NCBI RefSeq assembly: GCF_900103365.1
Contig: NZ_LT629703.1
Span: 6,000,501 to 6,064,500, forward strand
DNA length: 64,000 nucleotides
Origin: Afipia sp. GAS231
GTDB lineage: Bacteria > Pseudomonadota > Alphaproteobacteria > Rhizobiales > Xanthobacteraceae
Direction of reading: 5' to 3'
Shown here: one piece after another, positions 40,913-48,208 of the stretch
How positions within the stretch are numbered: the stretch's first letter is position 1
How the letters are laid out: every line of letters starts with the position of its first letter
Made by a program: the position numbers and the translations under genes
The notes under the pieces: model-generated
Seen by the model: only the letters and a program-made list of their open reading frames with translations
Databases searched by the model: none
What the model was told of the DNA's origin: nothing

Positions 40913-41587
40913 CTACTCCGTGAGATGGAGCACCAGTGCGACGGCCCCCACCAGAATGAGGCTAACGGCCCAGGACGTATCCAGATTGAACCAGCTCCGC
41001 GATATGAATTTGAGACCAAAAAAGCGGTAGACCAGCCATGCCAGGCATCCGCCGGCCGCGATCATCGCGGCAGCGTGGACGACGGAGACCAGCACGGCCA
41101 TACCGAGATTGGCATTGATCAGGGTCCCAGCTGCGATGTGGCCGTTGTCGAGGTCGGCTTCCCGGCAGAGGCCGAGATAGATCGGCACCAGCATGAGCCC
41201 CGCGCCATGGGCGATTGCCACGGCGAAGGACCAGAGCCCCAGTTGTGTCGGTCGTATCCGCGCCAACGCTCGTGGATGGCGCCGGTAGACGAGGCGGAAG
41301 ATACCGAATCCGATGACAAGGAGGCTGGCGCCGATCTGTACCTGGCGCTGCCATTCGACGAGGGCGACCAGCAGCGCGAAGGGAAGGATCACCAGCAGCA
41401 TCGCGAGCAGATGGCCGGCCGCTAGCGCCCCAAGCGCGGCCGGCATGGCCCGCGAACTCCTTTCCATCAATCCAGCCGACACGGCGAGCGGCCACCCCAT
41501 TCCCGGATTTGCGCCGTGGTAGAGGCCGCTCGCGACGACAGCCAGCCAGAGCCAGGCAGGTGTCCAATCGGCTGCGCTCACATTCAA
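40913..41587 (-). CDS. Multi-pass membrane protein with HGANPGMGW motif
   Basis: The 224-residue protein has about six hydrophobic segments and a striking motif in the first one, GLYHGANPGMGWPLAVSAGL, plus GAGLMLVPIYLGL and ANLGMAVLVSVVHAAAM with histidines inside membrane segments. I do not recognise a named family. Histidines in helices recall nickel/cobalt or sulfur-compound transporters of the NicO/UreH/TauE type, so metal transport is a possibility. The ATG overlaps the stop of the SBP56-like gene by four bases, so the two are translationally coupled and probably work together. Confidence 0.6.
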   Translation of the reverse strand: MNVSAADWTPAWLWLAVVASGLYHGANPGMGWPLAVSAGLMERSSRAMPAALGALAAGHLLAMLLVILPFALLVALVEWQRQVQIGASLLVIGFGIFRLVYRRHPRALARIRPTQLGLWSFAVAIAHGAGLMLVPIYLGLCREADLDNGHIAAGTLINANLGMAVLVSVVHAAAMIAAGGCLAWLVYRFFGLKFISRSWFNLDTSWAVSLILVGAVALVLHLTE

Positions 41588-42984
41588 ACCGACGGATAGC
41601 AGAACGAATCGGTCGAACAGTCACCGCCGTCGAGCCGGATCTGATGCGCCCGGTAGCCGTCGGGGAAGCTGACCCAGTAGTCGTTTGCCAGCTCGAGGCC
41701 ACCGCCCGGACTGGCATTGGCCATTACCTCGGCGCCGGGTATTCCGCTTGGATAGAACTGGTCGTCCCAGGTCGAGTAGAGTGAGTTGGTCCAGTATACG
41801 CGTTTGCCGTCGCGGCTGATCTCCACCATCTGCGGACCGCCTGCAAAGGCCTTGCCGTTCGGATGAGGCGTACGGCGTGCGATGCCGCCGATGTGGACCG
41901 ATCCGGCAAGCTTGGGCTTTCTCGGATCGCTGACGTCGTATTGACGCATTTCGCCGGTGCCCCAGCAGGACACGTAGAGAAACTTGTCATCCATGGACAG
42001 GTCGATATCCGTTACCAGCGGCGGCACGGCCCCAAAGCCCTGCAGGAGCGGCGGCAACTGGTCCTTCGACGCAGGCTCGGGCGGGATCGTCGCCGTCTTT
42101 TCGATGTGAAACTTGCCGCCCTCGCGCCACCAGGTCCAGATCGAGCCTTCGAGGTTTGTGGTGTCGACCACGACGCCCAGGAATCCGTACTCGCGAACGG
42201 GATCATGCGCCGGACGCACCTCCAGTGCCATTTGATGGTTGGCGCCGAGGTCGATGGTCTGAACATTCCGCCGCGCCCGCAGATCCCAGAAGTGGATCCG
42301 ATGGCCATATTTGTTGGAGAGAAGATCCTCGGGCACAATTCCGTTCTCGAACTGCGGTGGCAACGCCCACTCGCTGGTCACCATGTAATCGCGTGGCAGG
42401 TTCCACCAGAAGTCATAGTGCAGGTTTTGAGAACCGCGATCGATCTCCCACCGTCCGAGGACATCGAATGTCTCGCAGTCCATGATGAAGACGCCGGGCG
42501 GTCCATCGGTGCCATCCTTGCCGCCGCCGCCGAGCGTGCTGACGTAAATGCCGTCCGGCCCGCAGTGGATCGTGTGCGGCCGCGAGTACCCGGTCTTCTT
42601 GAAGATTTCCTCGGGTTCGATAATTTTGTGAATCTTGGCCAGGGTGGGATCCGGCTTGGTATCGATGACGTAAATCCGGGAGGATCGGATACCGGGGATG
42701 ATGAGGTAACGGCGTTCCAGGAATGTGTGTGCGGTGAGCGGTGACAAAGACGACGAGCAGGCGTTCCACCCGAAATGGTGAAACTCGTCCCCCTTATTGG
42801 GCATTGTCACGGTGTGGACGACCTGACCGAAGCTCGAAGAGCCAGGCTTGACGTCGATCACGGCGAGCGCGTCGGGCTTTGAAAAGTCCGGGCTAAGCAG
42901 CAAGGTGTAGGCGAAACGCTCTGGCGGAGCTTCCATCGCAAGCTTCGGCGATGCGTGAAACGTCGGGTCTGGCCTGATCGTCAT
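41584..42984 (-). CDS. Selenium-binding protein SBP56 / methanethiol oxidase family
   Basis: The 466-residue beta-propeller shows the SBP56 hallmarks EFHHFGWNACSSSLS, RRYLIIPGIRSSRIYVID, RPHTIHCGPDGIYVSTLGG, NLHYDFWWNLPRDYMVTSEW and IGGIARRTPHPNGKAFAGGPQMVEISRDGKRVYWTNSLY. Family members include human SELENBP1 and bacterial MtoX, copper-dependent enzymes oxidising methanethiol to formaldehyde, sulfide and hydrogen peroxide. The conserved CSSC is CSSS here, so only the first Cys of the pair remains. No signal peptide is seen, unlike periplasmic MtoX. The ATG 42984 has GGGAGG upstream; a longer in-frame start at 43035 lacks one. Confidence 0.85.
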   Translation of the reverse strand: MTIRPDPTFHASPKLAMEAPPERFAYTLLLSPDFSKPDALAVIDVKPGSSSFGQVVHTVTMPNKGDEFHHFGWNACSSSLSPLTAHTFLERRYLIIPGIRSSRIYVIDTKPDPTLAKIHKIIEPEEIFKKTGYSRPHTIHCGPDGIYVSTLGGGGKDGTDGPPGVFIMDCETFDVLGRWEIDRGSQNLHYDFWWNLPRDYMVTSEWALPPQFENGIVPEDLLSNKYGHRIHFWDLRARRNVQTIDLGANHQMALEVRPAHDPVREYGFLGVVVDTTNLEGSIWTWWREGGKFHIEKTATIPPEPASKDQLPPLLQGFGAVPPLVTDIDLSMDDKFLYVSCWGTGEMRQYDVSDPRKPKLAGSVHIGGIARRTPHPNGKAFAGGPQMVEISRDGKRVYWTNSLYSTWDDQFYPSGIPGAEVMANASPGGGLELANDYWVSFPDGYRAHQIRLDGGDCSTDSFCYPSV

Positions 42985-43005
42985 CGTACTGCCTCCCTGT
43001 TTGCC

Positions 43006-43019
43006 TTGGTGTGTACCAA
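43006..43019. promoter_or_regulatory. Palindrome TTGGT-GTGT-ACCAA upstream of the SBP56-like gene
   Basis: Five-base perfect arms around GTGT, 22 bases before the SBP56-like ATG on the minus strand. The core GTGTAC is shared with the nic/ena sites, but the arms differ, so it may be a different operator or chance. Confidence 0.3.
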
Positions 43020-43113
43020 CCTGGCTCAGCGGCATGCAGCAGAACTAACCGGGCTCGTTGATTCCTCTTGCGATGCCGCCGGCTGGGTTCGCTTGTAGTG
43101 ACCATACACCCCC

Positions 43114-43254
43114 ATGCTGTCCGATGAAAGAAACGATGCGGGCTTCAATCCCGCGGAGGCCGACAAGGCCGCACCGAACGCGATCGCGATCACCAAGGAA
43201 ACGCTGGCGCCGTTCGACGCCAAAGAGCGCGTGCTGTTGAACAAATTACGCTGA
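43114..43254 (+). pseudogene. Decayed second copy of the marR 3' end
   Basis: An open frame of 46 codons encodes KAAPNAIAITKETLAPFDAK followed by ERVLLNKLR, almost the same as the MarR C-terminus at 40738-40848 (20 of 23 aligned residues identical, then a four-codon deletion, then seven of seven). The DNA-binding domain is missing, so it cannot function as a regulator. The preceding part (MLSDERNDAGFNP) does not match. This lies 2.3 kb downstream of the intact gene, on the far side of the SBP56/membrane-protein pair. The rest of the 314-base gap 42985-43298 holds the palindrome at 43006 and nothing else recognisable. Confidence 0.8.
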
Positions 43255-43298
43255 GTGCGCGACCAATACAGACAAGTAATTTCCTCGGGATTGCTTCA

Positions 43299-43673
43299 AT
43301 GAAAGCGTTGCCGCTGCTTACGGCAGGATTGGTCATGATCGCCGGGTGCGGCGTCGCATCGGCGGCGCAACCCTATGAAGGGTTTTGGGCGTCGACCAAA
43401 AAAGATTGCAGCGACAAGGACAGCGCCAACCGCATGAACATCGAGGGCGGCAACCGGCTCTATTGGTATGAGACGCGATGCCGCGCCGGCGAGATCAAAC
43501 CTGATGGCGATCGCGCCTGGAAGATGCGTTTGTCCTGCGAAGGCGAGGGTGAGAAATTCAAGTCCAGTCCGCGCATTTCGATCGCGACCGACGGCAAACT
43601 GGTGATCGACAACGGGCCGGTCGGCCAGGCGAAACGCCAGAGCTACGTGCGTTGCACACGAAGACCTGATTAA
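43299..43673 (+). CDS. Small secreted protein of unknown function
   Basis: The 124-residue protein has a clear signal peptide (MKALPLLTAGLVMIAGCGVASA, cleavage near residue 22). A small mature domain follows with four cysteines (KKDCSDK, ETRCRAG, RLSCEGE, YVRCTRR), suggesting two disulfides. I recognise no family; similar small periplasmic proteins of unknown function are common in Bradyrhizobium. It lies between the marR remnant and a crotonase gene. Confidence 0.75.
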   Translation: MKALPLLTAGLVMIAGCGVASAAQPYEGFWASTKKDCSDKDSANRMNIEGGNRLYWYETRCRAGEIKPDGDRAWKMRLSCEGEGEKFKSSPRISIATDGKLVIDNGPVGQAKRQSYVRCTRRPD

Positions 43674-43720
43674 CTCCGATCTCGCTGACGTGTTGCCGCA
43701 GCGCTGATCGGAGGATTCCC

Positions 43721-44578
43721 ATGACCAAAGTCATTTACGAGCGCGATGGCCGCATTGCACGCATTACGCTGAACAGGCCGGAAGTCATGAATGCGATCGA
43801 CGACGAGTTGCCGGACGCGCTTGCCGATGCGGTCGCGCGCGCCGACAACGATGCGGGCGCGCATGTGATCGTGCTTGCGGGCGCCGGCCGGGCCTTCTGT
43901 GCCGGATACGACCTGACCGCCTACGCCTCCGGAGATGCAGCCAACCGCTATACGCAGGAGATGCCGTGGGATCCGATGAAGGATTACGCCGCCATGTCCG
44001 ACAACACCAACAAGTTCATGAGTCTTTTCCGCTCGAAGCGGCCGGTGATCTGCAAGGTTCAGGGTTTTGCCGTGGCCGGCGGCTCCGACATCGCGCTCTG
44101 TTCCGACATGATCGTCATGGCGGAAGATGCGCGTATCGGCTATCCGCCCGTGCGCGTCTGGGGTTGTCCGACGACGGCGATGTGGGTCTATCGGCTGGGC
44201 GCCGAGAAAGCCAAGCGCATGCTGTTCACCGGGGACAAAATCACCGGGACTGAGGCGGCCGCGCTGGGTCTCGTGCTGAAGGCCGTTCCGGCCGATCGGC
44301 TGGACGACGAAGTCGACGCCCTCGCGCACCGGATCGCAACCGTGCCGCAAAACCAGCTCATGATGCAGAAGCTGATGGTCAACCAGGCGCTCTACAACAT
44401 GGGATTGATGGGCACGCAGATGATCGCGACCGTGTTCGACGGCATCACCCGGCATTCTCCCGAAGGGCTGAACTTCAAGCGGCGGTCGGAGGAAATGGGC
44501 TGGAAGCATGCGGTGGACGAGCGCGATCAAGGCACTTTCGACTGGACCACCAATCAACCGATCACGCAAAACCGATAA
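43721..44578 (+). CDS. Enoyl-CoA hydratase/isomerase (crotonase) family protein
   Basis: The 285-residue crotonase has ARITLNRPEVMNAIDDELPDAL, the CoA/oxyanion loop GAGRAFCAGYDLTAY, and the second oxyanion block FAVAGGSDIALCSDMIVMAEDARIGYP. Catalytic Glu positions are not clearly of the classic two-Glu hydratase form: the second region reads RVWGCPTTAMWVYRLG, so isomerase, hydrolase or other crotonase activity is possible. GGAGG precedes the ATG. Its place beside the enamidase suggests a role in later CoA-linked steps, for example after glutarate, but this is inferred. Confidence 0.85.
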   Translation: MTKVIYERDGRIARITLNRPEVMNAIDDELPDALADAVARADNDAGAHVIVLAGAGRAFCAGYDLTAYASGDAANRYTQEMPWDPMKDYAAMSDNTNKFMSLFRSKRPVICKVQGFAVAGGSDIALCSDMIVMAEDARIGYPPVRVWGCPTTAMWVYRLGAEKAKRMLFTGDKITGTEAAALGLVLKAVPADRLDDEVDALAHRIATVPQNQLMMQKLMVNQALYNMGLMGTQMIATVFDGITRHSPEGLNFKRRSEEMGWKHAVDERDQGTFDWTTNQPITQNR

Positions 44579-44608
44579 TCGGGAATCAATCGCGGCTTGA
44601 TGCTCAGC

Positions 44609-44720
44609 CGTCATTGCCTGCAACAAACGCGAAGCGTTTGTGCAGGGGAGCGCAGCGACAAAGCAATCCATTCTTTCTTCGCCCGGCAAGATGGATTGCT
44701 TCGCTTCGCTCGCAATGACG
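44609..44720. repeat. Palindromic intergenic repeat, family A, copy 6, with internal extra hairpin
   Basis: CGTCATTGC at the left and CTTCGCTCGCAATGACG at the right mark a family A element. It is interrupted near the left end by an additional hairpin, CTGCAACAAACGC-gaa-GCGTTTGTGCAG (44618-44645), absent from the other five copies. It separates the convergent crotonase and enamidase genes. Confidence 0.85.
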
Positions 44721-44749
44721 GTCGAACATCAAGCCAGTGTTACGTGAAG

Positions 44750-45949
44750 CTAATGCCCACTCACGATCTCCGGCACCCGTCCCGCCGGCGGGGTGTTGCG
44801 GCTGCGCTGGGTGCGGACGATGCCGTCGATGATGGTCATGCCGATGCCGGGCAGGTCGCCGAGCTGCACGCTGTGCAGGATGTTCCGGCCTGGCGAATGC
44901 TGCGCCATGTCCATGATGACGAAGTCGGCCGAGCGGCCGACTTCGATGATGCCGCAATCCAGTTCGCGCATCCGGGCGGTGTTGCCGGTGGCGAGGCAGA
45001 AGGCGATTTCCGCCGGGAGTTCGCCGAGCGACGACAGCAGCGACACCATGCGCAGGATGCCGAGCGGCTGCACGCCCGAGCCGGCCGGAGCATCAGTGCC
45101 GAGAATGACGCGGTGAAGATCGCCCATCTCGCGCGCGACGCGTAGCGTAAACAGCGCCGAGCGCTCGTTGCCGTTGTGAACCAGTTCGAGGCCGCGCTTG
45201 CAGCCCTCACAGATGCAGCGGATCTGATCGTCGGGCAGGGCGGTATGGCCGCCATTGATGTGGCCGACCACGTCGGTGTCGGCTTCCAGCACCACGTCCT
45301 TGTCGATCAGGCCGGAGCCGGGGATCGAAGGCCCGCCGGTGTGGATGGTGCTCTGGATGCCGTATTTGCGCGCCCAGCCCACCATCTTGCGCGCGGTCGG
45401 GCCGTCCTTGACGCCGCCGAGGCCGACTTCGCCGAGCAGCTTGACGCCGGCCGCGGCCAATTCCTTGAAGTCGTCCTCGACCATCTCGCATTCGATCACC
45501 GGCGCGCCGGCATGCACCTTCACGCCGCCGGGCCGCAGCGTCCAGAACGAGCGCTGCGCGAAGATCGCCATCGCCTTGAGGCCGACGACGTCGCGCGGCC
45601 GGCCGGGCATGTGGACTTCGCCCGCCGAGATCATGGTGGTGACGCCGCCATGCAGATAGCTGTCGATCCAGTTGATCTGGTTCTGCCGCGGCGTCCAGTC
45701 GCCCGCTACCGGATGGACGTGGCTGTCGATCAGGCCGGGCGCGACCGTGGTGCCGTTGGCATTGACCACGGTGGTGGCACCTTCGGTATCGACGTCTTTG
45801 AAGCGGCCGATCGCGGTGATCTTGCCGTTCTCGGCCACGATGGTGTCGGCATCGAGGATCGGCTTTTCCAGCGCCCCTGACAGCAACAACCCGATATTGC
45901 GGATCACCAGCTTGCTCGGGCCGGTTGCCTGGGGTGCGTCATGGGCCAT
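44750..45949 (-). CDS. ena: Enamidase (1,4,5,6-tetrahydro-6-oxonicotinate amidohydrolase)
   Basis: The 399-residue amidohydrolase has metal-ligand motifs DSHVHP, GEVGLG, HTGGPSIPGSG, HINGGHTALPDDQI and GTDAPAGSGV. The run of GGVTTMISAGEVHMPGRP, RPGGVKVHAGAP and the C-terminal RNTPPAGR closely follows what I remember of Eubacterium barkeri enamidase. That enzyme hydrolyses the enamide ring of 1,4,5,6-tetrahydro-6-oxonicotinate to 2-formylglutarate plus ammonia. AAGGA lies eight bases before the ATG 45949; a longer in-frame start at 45994 is less likely. It is divergent from fpr, with a double operator-like palindrome between them. With hnr in the window this gives two consecutive pathway steps. 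Confidence 0.85.
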   Translation of the reverse strand: MAHDAPQATGPSKLVIRNIGLLLSGALEKPILDADTIVAENGKITAIGRFKDVDTEGATTVVNANGTTVAPGLIDSHVHPVAGDWTPRQNQINWIDSYLHGGVTTMISAGEVHMPGRPRDVVGLKAMAIFAQRSFWTLRPGGVKVHAGAPVIECEMVEDDFKELAAAGVKLLGEVGLGGVKDGPTARKMVGWARKYGIQSTIHTGGPSIPGSGLIDKDVVLEADTDVVGHINGGHTALPDDQIRCICEGCKRGLELVHNGNERSALFTLRVAREMGDLHRVILGTDAPAGSGVQPLGILRMVSLLSSLGELPAEIAFCLATGNTARMRELDCGIIEVGRSADFVIMDMAQHSPGRNILHSVQLGDLPGIGMTIIDGIVRTQRSRNTPPAGRVPEIVSGH

Positions 45950-46033
45950 GGTTTTGTCCTTGTTGTTCAATGCCTTCGGAGCGCCGGAGACCATCTTGCC
46001 CGCGGCTTGACGCCGGGATCAAGAAGGATTATT

Positions 46034-46063
46034 CATTCGTACACGAATGATCGTGTACGAATG
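46034..46063. promoter_or_regulatory. Double operator-like palindrome between ena and fpr
   Basis: CATTCGTACACGA and TCGTGTACGAATG are perfect 13-base inverted arms around ATGA (14 bases counting the outer t-a pair). Each arm itself holds a copy of the TTCGTGTACGAA motif seen at the nicA/hnr promoters: TTCGTACACGAA at 46036-46047 and ATCGTGTACGAA at 46050-46061. It lies 84 bases from the ena start and 41 bases from the fpr start, well placed to control both genes. Confidence 0.65.
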
Positions 46064-46104
46064 ATTTTGCCGCCAATCTGGCCCGCACGTCAAGGAAACT
46101 GACG

Positions 46105-46878
46105 ATGAGCAATTTCAACCAGGAAAGCGTCCTCAGCGTCCACCACTGGACCGACACGCTGTTCTCCTTCACCACCACGCGCGATCCCTCGTTCCGGTTC
46201 AGGAACGGCGAGTTCACCATGATCGGGCTCAAGGTCGGCGAGAAGCCGCTGCTGCGCGCCTACAGCGTCGCCAGCGCCAATTACGAGGACCGGCTGGAAT
46301 TCTTCTCGATCAAGGTGCCGGATGGCCCGCTGACCTCGCGCCTCCAGCACCTGAAGCAGGGCGACGAGATCATCGTTAGCCGCAAGGCCACCGGCACGCT
46401 TGTCATCGACAACCTCGAAGACGGCCGCAACCTCTACCTGATCGGCACCGGCACCGGCCTCGCGCCGTTCCTGAGCGTGATCAAGGATCCCGAGACCTAT
46501 GAGCGGTTCGAGAAGGTGGTGCTGCTGCATGGCTGCCGCCGCGTCAAGGAACTCGCTTATGGCGAGATGATCACCGAGAAACTGCCGAACGACGAGTTGA
46601 TCGGCGACTACATCCGCAACCAGTTGATCTATTACCCGACCGTGACCCGCGATCCCTTCCGCAACCGCGGCCGCATCACCGACCTGATCAATTCGGGAAA
46701 ACTGTTCGGCGATATCGGGCTGGCCGCGCTCGATCCCGTGCATGATCGCGTCATGATCTGCGGCAGCCCGGCGCTGGTGGCCGACACCCGCACCCTGCTC
46801 AACGGCAAGGGCTTTGTCGAAGGCAACCACGGCGAGCCGGCGCAGTTCGTGGTCGAGAAGGCGTTCGCGGAGCGCTAG
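46105..46878 (+). CDS. fpr: Ferredoxin/flavodoxin-NADP+ reductase
   Basis: The 257-residue flavoprotein has the Fpr-type FAD motif RAYSVAS, the pyrophosphate-binding stretch EFFSIKVPDGPLTSRLQHLKQGD, the NADP motif LIGTGTGLAPFLSVI, and CGSPALVADTRTLLNGKGFVEG near the C-terminus. It moves electrons between NADPH and ferredoxin. AAGGAAA precedes the ATG. It shares the ena promoter region and its putative operator. Because Hnr is thought to use reduced ferredoxin, this enzyme is a good candidate for its electron supply; the ferredoxin is not in the window. Confidence 0.92.
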   Translation: MSNFNQESVLSVHHWTDTLFSFTTTRDPSFRFRNGEFTMIGLKVGEKPLLRAYSVASANYEDRLEFFSIKVPDGPLTSRLQHLKQGDEIIVSRKATGTLVIDNLEDGRNLYLIGTGTGLAPFLSVIKDPETYERFEKVVLLHGCRRVKELAYGEMITEKLPNDELIGDYIRNQLIYYPTVTRDPFRNRGRITDLINSGKLFGDIGLAALDPVHDRVMICGSPALVADTRTLLNGKGFVEGNHGEPAQFVVEKAFAER

Positions 46879-46894
46879 CAGCACACTCAGTCTT

Positions 46895-46990
46895 CCTCAT
46901 CCTGAGGAGCCGCGAAGCGGCGTCTCGAAGGATGGGCTACAGTCTGGCTCTCATGGTTCGAGACGCGCTTCGCGCTCCTCACCATGAGGG
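46895..46990. repeat. Palindromic intergenic repeat, family B, copy 2
   Basis: CCTCATCCTGAGGAGCCGCG ... GCGCTCCTCACCATGAGGG with internal GTCTCGAAGGATG and GGTTCGAGAC arms. It lies between the convergent fpr and soxA genes. The remaining gap up to 47117 shows nothing recognisable. Confidence 0.85.
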
Positions 46991-47117
46991 GATAGGTCAA
47001 GCCCTGACCGCGGGCGCCTCCAGCGGCATGCCATTTCTACTTTGCATATGGGGTTGTTTTCGCGATTTTGTGTTTGGCCCCTCCGGAGCGTCCGGATCTG
47101 CCGTGCTGGCGCTCATA

Positions 47118-47891
47118 CTAAGGCCGTACCGCCGGTGCTTCCAGCGGCATCCCCCGCGCCCGCGACATCAGGTACAGCTCCAGTTCCACCAGTTCCGGCG
47201 CGCCGTAGTCATAGGCCTGCGCGCGGATGCCGGTGATACAGGCGCGCAGGCGCCGCTGCAGCGACCCCAGCGATTGCCACTCCAGCCGGTAGAGCGGATA
47301 TCCCGTCGGGTGGGCCTGCGTGATCGCCGACCCGGCCAGCCGCTTGTCCCAGTTGTCGTCATGGCAGTTGGCGCAGCCGAGATTGAGCTGGCCCTGCCGC
47401 TGCATGAACAGCTCACGCCCCTTGGCAATGAACGGTTCGAGCTGCGGATCACTGCCGGTTTCGATCGCTTTGCCTTGCGACTGCCGGGCGATGAAGGCGG
47501 TCAGCGCCAGCAGATCGCGGCTCTCATAGGCCAGCGGCGACGCCTGCTGATGGTTGGTGCGGCACAGGTTGATGCGCTGTTCCAGATCGACGGGACGGCC
47601 GAGCGCCTTGTCGAAGGCGGGGTAATGCGCGGCGACGCCCTTCATGCTGGCATCGGCGTCATTATGGCAGTCGGCGCAGGCCTTGTTGGCGGAACCGACC
47701 TTGCGCTTCCACAGCGCTTCGCCGTCGAGCACCCAGAGCATGCCGGGATTGGTCGTGTCGTCGTCCTGCATCGCCTTGGTATCCGGCGTCATGAAGCTGT
47801 AGCCGGAGCGGCGTTCGGCCTGCGGGATTTCGGCGGCGCCGACGGAACCCGCCAGCAGCAGCGCAACGAATATGATGCCGGCCAGTCTCAT
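47118..47891 (-). CDS. soxA: Sulfur oxidation c-type cytochrome SoxA
   Basis: The 257-residue protein has a signal peptide (MRLAGIIFVALLLAGSVGAA) and two haem-binding motifs, CADCH and CANCH, with the SoxA active-site cysteine in RLRACITGIRAQ near the C-terminus. This is the dihaem SoxA type. With SoxX it links a sulfur substrate such as thiosulfate to the cysteine of SoxY. The ATG 47891 overlaps the soxZ stop by four bases. Last gene of the cluster. Confidence 0.93.
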   Translation of the reverse strand: MRLAGIIFVALLLAGSVGAAEIPQAERRSGYSFMTPDTKAMQDDDTTNPGMLWVLDGEALWKRKVGSANKACADCHNDADASMKGVAAHYPAFDKALGRPVDLEQRINLCRTNHQQASPLAYESRDLLALTAFIARQSQGKAIETGSDPQLEPFIAKGRELFMQRQGQLNLGCANCHDDNWDKRLAGSAITQAHPTGYPLYRLEWQSLGSLQRRLRACITGIRAQAYDYGAPELVELELYLMSRARGMPLEAPAVRP

Positions 47892-48208
47892 TCGACCGTG
47901 ATCGAAGCGGAAGCAGTTTCGGAAAAGCCGTTGTCGCCGATCCATTCGAACTCGAATTTGCCGCTCGCGGTTGCCGTGGTGAAGAAGCTGATGAACGGGT
48001 TGGCGGCGATCGCGGGATAGAGGTCAACGCGGAAAATCTCCGTGCCGTTATAGCGGCACGTGAAGCCGGTGATAATGTCGCGAGGCACGATTTCGCCTGA
48101 CGCCATATGACGATAACCGGTCTCCATGATGTGCGACATCAGCGTCTTGATCTCGATGATGTCACCGCGCTTCGCTTTCTTGGGAATGTTGATCAGGGCC
48201 GCGGCCAT
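47888..48208 (-). CDS. soxZ: Thiosulfate oxidation carrier complex protein SoxZ
   Basis: The 106-residue immunoglobulin-like protein has the SoxZ pattern INIPKKAKRGDIIEIKTLMSHIMETGYRH and PFISFFTTATASGKFEFEWIGDNG. It pairs with SoxY to form the substrate carrier. It has no signal peptide; it is exported with SoxY. The ATG overlaps the soxY stop (TGATG), and its ribosome binding site GAGGAGG lies inside the soxY coding end. Confidence 0.93.
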   Translation of the reverse strand: MAAALINIPKKAKRGDIIEIKTLMSHIMETGYRHMASGEIVPRDIITGFTCRYNGTEIFRVDLYPAIAANPFISFFTTATASGKFEFEWIGDNGFSETASASITVE

